DNA from: Tigriopus japonicus
Lineage: Eukaryota; Arthropoda; Copepoda; Harpacticoida; Harpacticidae
Assembly: GCA_010645155.1 (NCBI GenBank)
Contig: CM021321.1
Coordinates: 9,326,086-9,390,085 of the forward strand
Direction of reading: 5' to 3'
DNA: 64,000 nucleotides
Part shown: one piece after another, positions 14,741-27,650 of the stretch
Position numbering within the stretch: the first letter of the stretch is position 1
Layout of the letters: every line of letters begins with the position of its first letter
Translations under genes and position numbers: made by a program
The notes under the pieces: model-generated
The model's input: only the letters and a program-made list of their open reading frames with translations
What the model was told of the DNA's origin: nothing
Database searches by the model: none

Positions 14741-16963
14741 TCAATAACCGACTTTCTCAACAATTCCCGCGGTTTCCAATGGATTGAAGAAAAAGAAGTT
14801 ATTGTGGGGTGCATCTCGATTGGAGATAATCTTAATGATTTCTTGGGCCAGAATCCCACCCACAATCGCAGCAGATGGGCTTACTTCCGAGAAAAGCATT
14901 GGATAAATAGCGTCCGGGATCTTGGTTTCCGGTAGATTAAACTTTTGAGTAATGGAATCGCCCAAGGATTTCAGTGTTTTCAAATCTCCTTCTTCATAAT
15001 CTAATTGGGGATGACGACCTTCCCGAGATTGAAACTCATACAAGACCTGCAAAGCAAAGGAAGCATGAATAAGTTGATGGGTTGGACTAATTAGATGGTA
15101 ATCTTACATGAAGCACGAAAAACGAGGGGTCCATGCGTTTGACTCGCTTCTTGTAAGCTTCTTGACTCCAATCTGAAGCCAAAGATTGCTCCAAGGTCAC
15201 GAATGACATCACTTGCTTGACCATTTTCGTCTTATTCTCCTCTTCTTCCGCTTCATCATCATCCTTTTTGGGTTTCTTCTTGGCAGGTTCGCCTTTTTCA
15301 TCCACATCAGAGTTGGAGCTCTAGAAAAAGATTGAAAGCGGTCCATTTTAAAGGGAAACACAAAAATAACTAGAAATACCTTACCTTCATAACTTCCTCG
15401 ACAAATTCGTGTTCGACGAGGTCCATGAAGGCATAGCCAAAGAATCCAAAAACATCGCCAGACAGGAATTTGATGCCGAGATCACGACAAAATCCGTTGA
15501 CTTTGATGAGGGTGTCTTTCATGGCCGAAGTCACAAGGACGATGTCATAATTCTTGAAGTACTCTCGATCTTTGGCATCCACATCACCCACTTCAGCCGA
15601 GACTTGAACCATTGGATTCAAATTCTGAAGCCGATCCAAACTGGCTTCAGCCCTATTTTTGCCCACCTGCAAAAAGATTAACATTTTCCAACTCATTCCA
15701 TGTAGGAAATCTTTGAATTTCCTTAATCATTTTAAAGCTAAAATACAAAGTGATGAACAAATTCTGTTGAATGAACACAAAAACATCGACCTCTTTTGTT
15801 AACATAGAACTTGTTCCGGCCTCAACTGTCCAGCAAATCATTTCTGAGGGTTTTGTAATCAAATGCACTTGCTTGCAAAGACTTCACGTATTGCGTATCC
15901 TCTCTTGCTTGCTTTTCATATTAACGAATTTTCATTCTGAAATTAATGTGAAGCTTTTGATAATAAAAAAACAATTACTAAATGAGCAAACGAATATCAT
16001 GATTTTTTTTTAAATTCAACATGTGCTACAAAAGATAATGATCACTTAAATCGTGTTTTCAGAGTGATACCAAAGACATATTTAGCTTAACCTATCCCTG
16101 GTAAAAACTAACATGCTTTAAACGTAGCAAAGTGAAGTTGTTTCTACTTGAAATCGTAAAATGGTAATTTTCAAGACGTCTAAATTCCCTAAATAAAAAT
16201 TAGAGAATGACCGAAAAAACTTTCGGCACAATTAAGACCCGAGACTCCAAGAAAATTTGCAGTTATTTTTGGTCCTAATAACCATGGGGAATGTATGTAT
16301 TTTAATGGAGGTAGTTATGAATTGCATATTATTTTTCAAGTAAAGTGCTGCTTTCGTCCACCACTAATTAAAAGGGTCTCATCAATTAGTACAACTGAAA
16401 TAAAAGAGTTCAGGCATGATATTCTTTAGTCTCACTTTCTCCATTTACAGTATCAAAAAAGTAATTAAAAAAAACAATCTCAAGATTTCAAGGAAGAACT
16501 TCAAACTAGTAAAAGTTTGACTAATATATCCTGAGAACACAATCTTGCACATTTCTCAATGTGGCGACATTTAGTACCATTCAAGCTCTTAATTGAAACA
16601 CACTCTTCTAATGAATAGTGGCTCTATCCCCCATAAACTTCAATCACCTGATCTCTGGGAGCCAGGAAATTGGCTTGACAATGTTCAAGCGTGAGTTGCG
16701 TCTGATCCAACATGGTCAAGGATTTGACGCCGGCCAAAACCAGATTCTTGGCCACTTCCGCACCCAAACCGCTCATGCCGCAAACCAAAATCCGCGCATT
16801 CCGAAGGCGCTTTTGAGCATCCAAACCCCACAATCGAATCTGACAGAGAGAAACAAACAAGAAAGAGTTTGATTTTAAAAAAATAGCGAGTTTGAAATGG
16901 TCCGAAACTCACCTGGCGATCGTAAAGAGTGGCTTCTTCTTCGGTAAATTTCTTTTCCTCCAT
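14741..16963 (-). CDS. Sae1: SUMO-activating enzyme subunit 1 (SAE1/AOS1)
   Basis: Exons 16963-16913, 16839-16648, 15666-15385, 15320-15108 and 15046-14741 all join in phase 0 and give 347 residues (human SAE1 has 346). The N-terminus has the E1 signature YDRQ|IRLWGLDAQKRLRNA, whose Arg contributes to adenylation in the heterodimer. It is followed by the Rossmann motif GMSGLGAEVAKNLVLAGV and LTMLDQ. The middle has SGDVFGFFGYAFMDL and HEFVEE. A variable acidic/Lys-rich insert (PAKKKPKKDDDEAEEEE) matches the position of the charged linker in other SAE1 proteins. The C-terminus has VGGILAQEIIK and APHNNFFFFNPL. SAE1 pairs with UBA2, which supplies the catalytic Cys, to adenylate SUMO in the nucleus. 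Intron 2 is 981 bp; the others are 64-73 bp. Confidence 0.96.
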
Positions 16964-17101
16964 GATTTCAGAGCTTATAGCTTGAAACGAATTTCTGAGC
17001 AAAATGAGAATAAACAAAGCGGTGTGAGAACAAGGGTTGCTAGATCAGTATATTGAAAAAAGCCAATCACTGCTGGTTTCTCGCCTGACTTGACTCATTA
17101 C

Positions 17102-18382
17102 TAGGGCCGGGCAAATAGTGTATAAAGATTTTTGGTAACATAAACCCATTTTTCTGCACTTTTGCACTTTTCACCTTTATTTGCACTTTTTATTTACGTT
17201 TTTGGCCAAAATTGACATTGTTTAAAAAATGTTATGGCTTTTGAAAGAATTTTTAGTTTCAAGATCAAATTTTGAACTAGTCGAAAAAGCTTGCATTTGC
17301 GATCAACCATTCTTAGCACTTTGAAGAAATAAATGCATTTCAGATGCAAACCTCACACTTTATTCACCATCTTGGCTTTAACTATAACATCCTGTTTACT
17401 AAACAAAAGATGAGACAAAAGAATCTCATTGCATGCAACCAACAAATAGCAAACCTAAAGAAACTCATGGTATGGTAATAAAAGGATCTACAAACAATAT
17501 AGATTGCAGAATTAGGTTTGCTGCCTTCAAATATCGCTATTTCTAAAAAAGGCCGTTATAAACTTAAAATCATCAAGCTAAGGATACATCAATGTAGCAG
17601 TACACATTGTTTAATTGACTTGGAGATATTACTTTTAAGTTCCAAAAGTATTTGAGAACAGTTTTGATGTGATGAGACAATGAATGCCACATTTGAAATT
17701 GAGTTCTGGTAATTAGGCCATGGGCCAAATATTGAAGTAATGTCACTAAAAACATGCATAAAAACATATTTATGACTATTTTCTTTGATGCAATTGTTAG
17801 GCACACATGGGTATTTTTCTGTTCAATTTTCAATGTCTATTTTTGAACAACTTGAAGGACGAAAACGGAGTGATGTAAAGCCATATTAAACAATTGCTAA
17901 ATATATTTCGACAATATTTGAGGTACATACATCCACGAGACCACCTTAGGACTGAAAAAAATCAGAAGATTGTTGACTAGAGTATTTTTCATGACTTTAC
18001 ATCCTTTTTGCTAGTGACCTAATTAAAAGAACTCTATTACTTGTGCAGCATTGTCTCTTCACCTCAAACTAGTCTCAAATGTCTTTAGAACTTGTAAATG
18101 ACTTCTCCAGCTCAATTAGGAGCCGTGGGTACTCCATGAATGACGTTTTAATTCCAAATGCAAGGTACTTGCTCTTTTTTGACATTTATTTGCACTTTTT
18201 TGACATTTATTTGCTCTTTTTTGACATTTATTTGCTCTTTTTTCGACATTTATTTGCTCTTTTTCGACATTTATTAGCAGTTTCAACATTTTTCTGCACT
18301 TTGTTTTGCACTTTTGGGCACATTTTTTGCAACTTTTGGTAACTAAAAGGTTAAGATTATTTGCACTTTCTGCCCGTCCCTA
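17102..18382. mobile_element. Non-autonomous hAT-like element, 1281 bp, 8-bp target duplication
   Basis: The ends are TAGGGCCGGGCAAA... and ...TTTCTGCCCGTCCCTA, inverted repeats of each other over about 12 bp. The exact octamer CTCATTAC flanks it on both sides (17094-17101 and 18383-18390). Both subterminal regions are enriched for TTGCACTTTT words, which are typical subterminal motifs. There is no long reading frame inside, so it cannot encode its own transposase. Confidence 0.85.
18169..18276. repeat. Tandem repeat of ~21 bp inside the hAT-like element
   Basis: About five copies of a unit like TTTGCTCTTTTTTGACATTTA, with CAC/CTC and TTGA/TCGA variation between copies. It forms part of the right subterminal region of the element at 17102-18382. 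Confidence 0.8.
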
Positions 18383-18397
18383 CTCATTACTCATAAG

Positions 18398-18478
18398 TAG
18401 GGCCCGGAAAAATATTTGCAAAAAATTGACGGTTATAAAATATTTTATATTTAAAAAAAAATTCATTACCTGGCCCTA
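18398..18478. mobile_element. Short (81-bp) element with TAGGGCC ends beside the larger hAT-like element
   Basis: It begins TAGGGCCCGG and ends CCTGGCCCTA. The flanking octamers are ctcataag and gtcattac, matching at 5 of 8, so the duplication is imperfect. The ends resemble those of the neighbouring 1281-bp element, and the right flank contains the same TCATTAC word. It is probably a deleted relative. Confidence 0.5.
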
Positions 18479-20212
18479 GTCATTACGTGTTTTGATGGAC
18501 TAGTTTGGTCGGACGAATTCAGCTAGGGATTCTTGGGGCCAAATGGCTAGGGATGTGTCGGAGCTTAGACTAGCTCTTCTACAAACTTGATAAAAAATTG
18601 TTGAAATTCAAATTTTCTTTTGTTAAGATAGAATATTGGTTTAGCTTCTATTAAACTGGCAGCACTGAGTTTGGTGGCATGAAGCATTTTCGTAAACAAA
18701 GGAAGGGGTTCCTAAATGAAAATAACGAAGTTAGGTTCCTGAAATTGTTTCAATGAAAAATAATGGAATGGTTGCAAGCCTCCAAATAATAATTTAATTT
18801 CAATATTGACTCATAATAATTGTAAATTCGATATTCATAGTCAGTCAAATGGCTATCCCACATTTCTATTACCATGAAATTCAGGAAAACACCACAATCC
18901 CATGAAATTCCATTCACGATAATTTCGTTGAACATCTTGCTTATTCAATTTTCGCGGCAAATGACTTTAACTTCTTCATTACATCCTAATCGAGGCTTTA
19001 AATGATTGTTTGTTCCTGCAAGGCAATAGATGTTGGAGTTGGATGGGAATCCCTGTGCCTTTTCTGTCATCGAAAATCCCTGCCAAATGGCCTGAAGAGT
19101 CAGCTGGCCTCCCAAATTTGTACTTTGACTTGCTCTTTCTCCTCACAAAGAGGTGAAGAAAACACAGGGTGCTATAACCCTAGGCGCAAAATTTGTCGGT
19201 GCAAAGCAAGGCATTTCTCCGAACCTTGGGATTAAATTCATGTTGTTATTAGTAAAAGCAGCATTTCAGACTTTTGTAAAAAAGAATTTTTATGTTAAGA
19301 CAACCGCAATATTAGGCAATAATATATAAAATGACGTGAAAAAGAACAGTTCTGAGTATTTTGTGACTTTAAGAGTTTGGAATATCAGCCCTGAGTCCAT
19401 TACATTCCAAGTCATTATTTTAATCTAATTATTTACAATAACATTATCTGTAAGTAATCAATTATAATATCTCTAGTGTTTGAAGATTTTTTGCCTGCAA
19501 AAAAAGCAAGTATCTTTTGTACATAAAACATTATTACTAATATGGACCATAGATCTATTCATAAATTTTATTAGTCCTTCACATACTTCTTGGTAAAAAT
19601 ACAAATCAAATTAAGAATTACAAAAGAAGAAGGTGGGCTGAATTGAAAAAAAGGACAATTTAAGCTAAAATTGCTTTAACTATTTGTTCACTATCGGCTT
19701 TGCGATATCATCTAAAATTACGTCTCTATTTAAATGTTCACAGTGTTAGTGAACCTTGATTTTCCAGCCAAGCATAAAAAAGATACACCAATTTTGATTT
19801 AGTATCTTTTTGTCGTAGTTTCGACCAGAAAAGAACCATGTTGAGTTTTTGATACCACAAATTCTAAGTCATCCCCAAAAGTTCGACTGGTAAAAGTCAA
19901 ATCTTACATGTGTCTCTCCCCAATTTCGCACCCTGCCTTCTTTTTTTGTGTCATTCACTGAGTTTCATTCTAGAACAAGAACAGTGACCCATTTTCTGCA
20001 GCAGTTTCTCGTGTTTCGTTCCATTTCTCCAGTCCCCTTTCACATTTTCGACCACACCCTCCAACCCTAGCACACCCCTTAAACGCCCCTCTCTCCATTT
20101 GATTCAACCTTTTCAATCATTTCCTTTGTACTTCTCCATTGGTCTTTGTGCGTATTAAGCAGTAATGATCTGAGTGCAAAAAGTGCAAAAAGAGAGAGCC
20201 TTCAATACTACT

Positions 20213-21748
20213 ATGAGTCGTAGTCAAGATCCGACTTTGACCGTGGATCAACGGTTAAAGATTCTGTATCCCAGTCTGGACGAGTCGGAAACGCCTCTAC
20301 CTCGATGTTGGTCCTCCAAGGACAAGTATGATTACATTGGGTTGTCCCTCAATAATCTGCGGGTTCAATATAAGGGTCATGGGAAGACACACAAGGACGC
20401 CTCTTCAGTACGGGCCACCCATCCCATTCCTACGGCTTGCGGGATCTACTATTTTGAAGTCAAGATCGTGTCCAAAGGGCGGGATGGCTACATGGGGGTG
20501 GGACTGTCAGCTCAGGGCGTGAATATGAATCGATTACCGGGATGGGACAAGCACAGCTATGGCTACCATGGGGATGATGGGCACAGTTTTTGTAGTTCGG
20601 GCACGGGGCAACCTTATGGACCCACCTTTACCACGGGCGATGTCATTGGATGCGCGATCAACTTGGTGGAGAACACGTGTTTCTACACCAAGAACGGTCA
20701 TAATTTGGGGGTGGCTTTCAAGGATTTGCCGCCCGATTTGTATCCCACCGTGGGTCTGCAGACCCCGGGAGAGATTGTAGACGCCAATTTCGGACAGGAA
20801 CCGTTTCTATTCGACATTGAAGGTGAGATGATGGAGCAGAGGATCAAGATCCTGGGGCATATCGAGGATCTACCCACCCCGGGACGTCACGGGGATTGGC
20901 AGTGTAAGCTCCATCGATTGGTTTCCGGATACCTGGTGCATCATGGATTCAGTGCTACGGCCGCTTCCTTCAATGAGCACACTCATCAACCCTTAAATGA
21001 GGAGCTCAGCAGCATCCGGAATCGCCAAGAGATCCGACGACTCGTTCTCAGTGGCAAAACCGGCGAAGCCATTCACTTGACCGAGAAGCTCTACCCGGAT
21101 CTGTTTCCCAAGAATCCCAATCTACTGTTCTTGCTCAAAGTGCGACAATTCATTGAGATGGTCAGTGGATCGGAGTCCTTGGATGCCGTCCGATTGGATA
21201 CGGACATGGATGTGTCAGCCACAAATGGCAAATCCGCCGCCGCCGATGCCACCAATGGCAATTGCTTGACCTCCGATAATGACAATAACGCCCACCATGA
21301 CGACTCGATGGACGTGGATCCCGCGGGTTCGACCGGTACAACGACGACAACGACACGCCCACCTCCGCTCTCGCGCAATTGGGATCTCAACTTCGCCAAA
21401 CTCATCCAATTCGGCCAGAGCCTTCATACCATGTTGTTGGGTTTGGAGAAAAGTCCGGCATTGGTCTCGGATCAGGATCTGGCCAGTCAGGAAAAGATGC
21501 TACAAGACGCTTTCTCGCTTTTAGCTTATTCGGACCCTTTCAACAGCCCCGTGGGTTGGCAATTGGACCCTCAAGAGCGTGAGGTCGTGTGTGATGAGCT
21601 CAATTCGGCCATTTTGAGACTGCGAAACCTGCCCGGACGACCTTTGTTGGAGCAAAGTATTGACCAGGCCAAAGACTTCTTGAAGCTCATGTCCAAGAAC
21701 GATTTGGGGGCGTGCGCCTTTGCCAATGTGGATGATTTCCTCCGGTGA
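20213..21748 (+). CDS. RanBPM: Ran-binding protein 9/10 homologue (RanBPM; SPRY-LisH-CTLH-CRA)
   Basis: A single uninterrupted exon of 511 residues. The ATG at 20213 ([16 protein letters not shown]) is the first in frame. The SPRY domain spans about 60-190 ([46 protein letters not shown]). LisH follows ([21 protein letters not shown]), then CTLH ([33 protein letters not shown]). An Asn/Asp/Thr-rich low-complexity linker comes next, and a C-terminal CRA domain (from [16 protein letters not shown] to the end). RanBP9/10 are scaffolds of the CTLH/GID ubiquitin ligase. Compared with vertebrate RanBP9 it lacks the long Pro/Gln-rich N-terminus. Absence of introns in this gene, while neighbours have them, could mean intron loss or retroposition; the intact domains argue for a functional gene. 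Confidence 0.95.
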   Translation: MSRSQDPTLTVDQRLKILYPSLDESETPLPRCWSSKDKYDYIGLSLNNLRVQYKGHGKTHKDASSVRATHPIPTACGIYYFEVKIVSKGRDGYMGVGLSAQGVNMNRLPGWDKHSYGYHGDDGHSFCSSGTGQPYGPTFTTGDVIGCAINLVENTCFYTKNGHNLGVAFKDLPPDLYPTVGLQTPGEIVDANFGQEPFLFDIEGEMMEQRIKILGHIEDLPTPGRHGDWQCKLHRLVSGYLVHHGFSATAASFNEHTHQPLNEELSSIRNRQEIRRLVLSGKTGEAIHLTEKLYPDLFPKNPNLLFLLKVRQFIEMVSGSESLDAVRLDTDMDVSATNGKSAAADATNGNCLTSDNDNNAHHDDSMDVDPAGSTGTTTTTTRPPPLSRNWDLNFAKLIQFGQSLHTMLLGLEKSPALVSDQDLASQEKMLQDAFSLLAYSDPFNSPVGWQLDPQEREVVCDELNSAILRLRNLPGRPLLEQSIDQAKDFLKLMSKNDLGACAFANVDDFLR

Positions 21749-24264
21749 AAGCCGACCAACAGCCTCAATGAGGGGTCATGATGATTGGCTGTACATACGT
21801 GCAAAAAAACATGAGAGTGAGAGACTGATATCATGAGTGTAAATGTGTGTGAGTGAGTGATTTTTGTACGTATTCAAGAGATCCTGCATCGACTGAGGGC
21901 AAATCCAAATCCAAATGGTGTTGAACCGATCTTTGCCATGTCTTCAACCATCAGATTTCTTCGGTATCGGAGTGGATGATGGGTTTCCGTGTCTTTTCAT
22001 GACTCGATACAATTGTTCCCGGGTTCGGGTGTATTCATAATAAAAATTTACAAAATATATAGAACTTTGAATTGTCCCGAAGATGATTTTGCGTTGTTAT
22101 CTTCGTCGTCGGAATAAGTTTCCTAAATTATGGTCAAATTGTTAAATCATGCACTCTCAACAGAAATCAATCCGAATCTTAGTTTTCAAATGTTAGTAAG
22201 ACATACTAACATCTTTCATTGTTGTGGTGATTCATTAACAACTAAATGACTTATTGTGATAAATTTCTTCAATCGAGTTATGGAAACGAACAACATATAA
22301 ATATTGCTAAAACGAGACTACAGCCTCAAAACTTAAATGAATCAGTTTCATTTTTATTAAAGACAAAGTAAAGGAAAGGAAAATTCATCGCATTTTTAGT
22401 TTCTGAATGAAATGCTACATTGGAACAATTCAGTATATTTCTTCGTTGTTGAGCTTCCAATGGTCAACCTGATTCTTGGTACAAGGAGGTACCACGACAA
22501 TCCCTTCCAGTTTCACATTAGACCAATAGAGGTCAGGTCACTGACTTAAAATTTCAGTCATTATTTTTTGCTGNNNNNNNNNNNNNNNNNNNNNNNNNNN
22601 NNNNNNNNNNNNNNNNNNNNNNNNNNNNNNNNNNNNNNNNNNGATATAACCTGAAGTTGCCTTTCTCAGCAAATAGCAATGAACACATTTCCTCATGCTC
22701 GAATTCAACCCCTTTATTTCCAGCTTTGCTTTTACTAGTGATGGCTCGGATCAACAGTGTCGAGTTATTTTCAAACCCATTGCTTCAGATTCGTGCCTAT
22801 GACCAATGCCCAAAAAAGTGGGACAAAAGTTAATGCGTTGGAATAATGAGGTAGAAATAAACAAAACATTTTTTTAAACGTTCTATTCATGGTTTTTTCC
22901 GTTAATGTAGATTTTTTTATTTTGTAGATTGGAATAATGTCAATCCTGAAATCAATGAAGATTTACAAATACCACAAAAACGAACATTTTGAAAAATTTG
23001 TCTGGTCATTTAATTGATCACTAGCTTGGGCGTGCTCAAGATTGAGGGGAATGGTTTGTTTGAAGACAGGACAATTTTTACTCAATTGCAAAAGTTACAA
23101 TGACTTAAAAAGAGTTGCTTACATTCTATTGCATCTTAGTTTTGAGAAATATGAATCCCTTTCTTTTTTTGCCAAAGCTCTATGACTTTTTCAAGCCGAA
23201 CCATCTTGTCCAATGTAGAGAATGTACAAAGTGCAAAAAGTTCTCCCCGTCAAAAAAATCAACAAAAACATTTCAGAAATAAAGTTAGCACTGTATTAAA
23301 GAGAGTCAAAAAAAGCGACCTCAAGCGGCATTTATAGCATTTCCCGTAATTGAAAGTAGAGAAACCGAAAATACGCCCTTCACTCTGCTAAGTTTGAATG
23401 CCCCTCGTACATTCCCAGTGATTTGAATTTGGCAGCAGTTAACACCAAGTTGTTAATTATTGTATCAAAAAACAGTCTTAAGTTTTAAAGACATCAAGAT
23501 TTTTGCCTCATTTTGAAGTTATTACAGGTTTTAAATGTCAACTTTAGTTTCAAAATTAGTCACCCTCTACATATGAGGAAGAAGTAACAAGGGAAAAGGA
23601 GAAGGAAAGAGGGGCCATTTCAGACCTTAAAAAAAAGGAGTTGGAGAAGCTTTCAGACTTGTGGACTTTTGAACATCGTTGTGACAAACCAATGCCATTT
23701 TGGTGCATTACAACAACACAACTTTTGAAGTTAGAATAAATGGCTTTAGAATGAAATAGAAAAGAAACATCAAAAACTGATTAAGTTTGCATAAAAAGCG
23801 AAAGAAGTTACTACATAGACCTGGTCTCTTAGTACTGTGAACACTCCACGTTTTGAATCGCGAGACTCTATACAAATGTCATTTGTGCTTAATGCAAAGA
23901 CGTCCCATCTTTTCTTTAGTAGACCCTAATGGCCATTCTTTACAATTAATGAGATTCTTTAAAACAATATTAAGCATTTTTTTGTCTTACCATTTTCTCC
24001 CTGTGCATGACTCGAGCTTTGACGAGCCCGAGTGCCAATATCAACCCTACTTCTTTGACATTCTGAATCAGCAGAACCTAGAACGAAGAAGAAGGCCGTC
24101 ACGGACCTTCCGTGCTTCTCCTTTAGTAAGTAAGTTATTAAGCTAGTGCCAGAGTGTCCTTTCGCGCCTTGACAGAGCCTAAAACTGCTCGTGAAAGAGC
24201 CTTGATCCCGGCTGGTGCTATTGGGAGCCCATCATCACATCCACGGGCACTGCAGAGCTCCAAA
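21749..24264. other. Intergenic region between the RanBP9/10 gene and the CLC gene
   Basis: It holds the RanBP 3' untranslated region, then AT-rich sequence with a 69-base assembly gap (22574-22642). I see no gene in 22100-23850. The last part may include a 5' coding exon of the CLC gene: an open stretch ending at 24129 (...SRTFRASPLV, donor GTAA|gtaagtt) joins in phase to an acceptor at 24175/24176 (ccttgacag|AG) across a 46-bp intron. I could not find its start. Confidence 0.45.
22039..22044 (+). promoter_or_regulatory. Polyadenylation signal AATAAA (RanBP9/10 gene)
   Basis: A consensus AATAAA about 290 bases after the RanBP stop, in the correct orientation, followed by AT-rich sequence. 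It implies a 3' untranslated region of about 0.3 kb. Confidence 0.6.
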
Positions 24265-27200
24265 ATGAACCGGACTGGCAGCCAGAATATCATGCATGTC
24301 AGTGATGGAGGCAACGGTTCCTTGGGGAACACCTCGGACGAAGATATGGTCGAATTAGGGCGTGAGGGCACGCCCGGTTCGCGTCCTTCCCGCGGGATTT
24401 CTCCTCCTTTGGACACCTCGGGATTACCCGAGGAGAATATCCCAGGATTAGGTCAATATGAGGACTTCCATACCATAGATTGGCAACGCGATATAGCTCG
24501 AGATCGGATGCGACATCGACTCATTGTCAAGAAGAAGAAAGATTCCATCTTGGAACTCATTAAGGGAGCTCATGATGCTTGGTCTGGATGGTTATGCGTC
24601 TTGGTAGTGGGTTTATGCGCCGGAATGATGGCCGGAGTTATTGATATTGGGGCCACATGGCTGACTGATCTTAAATTTGGACTGTGTCCCAGTGCATTTT
24701 ATCTGAATAAGGAGCAATGTTGTTGGTCGTCCAATGAGACCGTGATTGATATCTCGGGCAATTGTTCGTTATGGCTCACTTGGTCGGAGGTGATGGGATT
24801 TTCCAAGCATGATAGTGGAGCATCGGCCTATTTGAGTTTGTATTTTTTCTACACCCTTTGGGCATTGCTTTTTGCTACTTTATCCGCCAGTTTGGTGCGC
24901 ATGTTTGCGCCCTATGCGTGTGGTTCGGGTATTCCCGAGATCAAAACTATCTTGAGTGGCTTCATTATTCGTGGGTATTTGGGCAAGTGGACGTTATTGA
25001 TTAAATCCGTGTCGATTATGTTGGCCGTGGCCGCGGGTTTGAGCCTGGGTAAAGAAGGTCCCATGGTGCATATGGCGTGTTGTACCGGCAATATCTTGGC
25101 TTATTTGTTCCCCAAATATGGGAGGAATGAGGCTAAAAAACGTGAAATCTTATCGGCCGCATCGGCTGCCGGTGTTTCTGTGGCTTTTGGTGCGCCCATT
25201 GGCGGTGTGCTCTTTTCTTTGGAAGAGGTCAGTTATTATTTCCCTTTAAAAACCTTGTGGCGATCGTTTTTCTGCGCCCTCATTGCGGCATTTGTGCTCC
25301 AATCGATCAATCCGTTTGGCAATGAGCATTCCGTGCTATTCTACGTGGAATACAACAATCCATGGCTCTTTTTCGAGCTCATTCCCTTCCTGTTACTCGG
25401 GATCATTGGTGGACTTTTGGGGGCATTGTTCATCAAGTGCAATATCTATTGGTGTCGATTCCGAAAGAGCTCGCGATTGGGTCAATATCCCGTGAGCGAG
25501 GTCATCCTCGTGACCCTGATGACCTCACTCTTGGCCTACCCCAACAAATACACGCGTATGAACACATCCGAACTCATCTATCTACTCTTCAGTCAATGTG
25601 GAGTGACCAATCAAGAAGAAATTTGTGACTACACCAATCGGAATTTTACCAATGTCAATCAAGCCGTTAATATCGCGGAAGCCGGTCCTGGAGTTTACAC
25701 GGCCATGTGGGAATTGGGTCTGGCTTTGGCGTTTAAAATGATCATCACCATCTTTACTTTCGGTATGAAGATCCCGGCAGGGTTATTCATCCCATCCTTG
25801 GCTATGGGAGCGATTGTGGGACGTATGGTTGGGATTGGTATGGAACAGATTGTGTACTCGTATCATGGGGAAGCTCTACCCTGGTTCTTTCGTGGGGAAT
25901 GCGCCCAAGAAGAGAGCTGTATCACACCCGGGCTTTATGCTATGGTGGGTGCGGCTGCGGTTTTGGGCGGGGTTACGCGCATGACCGTGTCTTTAGTTGT
26001 GATTATGTTCGAATTGACAGGTGAGAAAGAGGAACATCTGGAGTTTTGCCGTTGGAAATTGGGAGTGTCATTAAAACGCGTCTAATTACTTTACAGGTGG
26101 TGTGCGGTATATTGTTCCGTTAATGGTGAGTACTCAGTACTGAATATTGCATTAGGAACGACTTGAAATGTTGACACTGAGGGTTAAGTGTGTTAGTTGG
26201 TTCGAAATTGTAGTCCGAAGAGAAAGTTGTATTTGTCAATAATTATATTTGTTAAATTGTCAATATTTGTCAAAAATAGCTTTATTAACTTCTGCTCTAG
26301 CAGGAAGAGATCTGTGATGAGTAGAGGGCAGAAAAGCGTAGAATGCATTCACAAAAAGAGAAGGCTTGAAGTGAAAAATGACCGGAGTGTGTTTAAAATC
26401 CTTTCTTTTTATGGCCATGTTTTGTAGATTATATATATTTCCTCTCAATTTATCACTTTTTGGCAAAAACTGATCTGGTTTTTTTTTTGACGCAAAACAT
26501 TTTGTTTCCAAATTTCAGGTCGAATTATTATTCACCCTATATTATTTATAGAATTTTGATCCTTGCTCTACTGATGAGAAGTAAGATCGTTTTCCTAAGA
26601 TTCATAGATTACTAGAAATATTAATTGTTTATTATAGGTAGATAGCAATAAATTTATTACGTCCACATTGATAACGTATTTGAATTTCAATTCAAGCAAA
26701 AGCAAACTTTGCAGCACATTATTACCTAATTCAACACGGAACTCTCTTTTTATTTACTTTATGCAGGAAAACCAATTTAGTTCATTGTGACGAAACATGA
26801 TCATTTCGCTTTTAGCATCTGAATTCACCATTCAGGTGTTCTTACTTTCTCAAAAAACTACATAAACATCTGGGTCGCTTGAAATGGAAAATACCAGTTC
26901 ATATCCTCACCCTCTTCGTTCACTTTACGAGGATCCACGTATTCATACCAAAAAACGTCTATTTATCCTCTAAATATTGCTTTCCAGGCTGCCGCCATGG
27001 CTAGTAAATGGGTAGGAGATGCCTTGGGTCGAATGGGCATCTACGATGCTCACATCAGTTTGAACGGCTACCCATTCCTGGACATCAAAGACGAATTCTC
27101 GCACACAACTTTGGCCGCCGATGTCATGCAACCTCAAAGCAACGAGCCTCTGTCCGTTTTCACACAAGGCTCCATGACCTTAGGTGAGGTTGAGGAGATC

Positions 27201-27650
27201 CTCAACAGCACCGATCACAATGGGTTCCCCGTTATCATTTCCGCCGAGTCCCAATATCTGGTCGGATTTGTGCTCAGAAGGGACCTTGTTTTGGCCATCA
27301 AGGCCCTTCGAAATCGATTGGAAGACGTCTCTCCAGATTCGTTGGTCTTATTCACAACTTCCCCTTCAACAGAATCCCATCGTACAGGAGGAGGGCTCCA
27401 TTCTCTTGGAGAAGGGGGCTCGAACCCGGTCTCTCCACTTCAGTTTAGCAAGATTGTGGACTTGTCTCCCGTCACCATTGCAGATAAGACTCCTATGGAG
27501 ACTGTGGTGGATATGTTCCGAAAATTGGGACTCCGTCAGACTCTAGTCACTCACAATGGTCGACTATTAGGCATTATTACCAAGAAAGACGTGCTACGTC
27601 ACATCAAACGGATGGACAACGAGGATCCGGAATCTATACTCTTCAATTAA
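24265..27650 (+). CDS. ClC-c: CLC-family chloride/proton exchanger (CLC-3/4/5 type)
   Basis: Exons 24265-26020, 26097-26125 and 26988-27650 join in phase to 815 residues, similar to vertebrate CLC-3/4/5. The short N-terminus carries [13 protein letters not shown], the family's cytosolic start. Core motifs are present: [11 protein letters not shown] (about 220), GKEGP with the gating Glu (about 264), [12 protein letters not shown] with the proton Glu (320/321) that marks exchangers rather than channels, and [20 protein letters not shown]. The 29-base middle exon encodes GVRYIVPLM. The C-terminus has two CBS domains ([20 protein letters not shown] and [20 protein letters not shown]), ending ESILFN as in CLC-3. 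Such proteins act in endosomes and lysosomes. The start at 24265 ([10 protein letters not shown]) is the first in-frame ATG, but the frame stays open upstream and may connect to an exon ending at 24129, so the true N-terminus may be longer. Confidence 0.95.

Larger units (their letters stand above)
16964..20212. other. Intergenic region between SAE1 and the RanBP9/10 gene (divergent)
   Basis: Mostly occupied by a 1281-bp hAT-like element (17102-18382) and a smaller related-looking element (18398-18478). The segment 18480-19900 is AT-rich with no recognisable feature. A Cys-containing reading frame at 19002-19235 has no family match and is not called. The 250 bases before the RanBP ATG are pyrimidine-rich (repeated CCATTT/CCCC) and probably contain its promoter and 5' leader. 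Confidence 0.5.

Noticed and set aside
19002..19235. 77-codon frame with nine cysteines on the + strand
   Set aside because: No signal peptide, no regular Cys spacing and no splice support; likely chance in AT-rich spacer.
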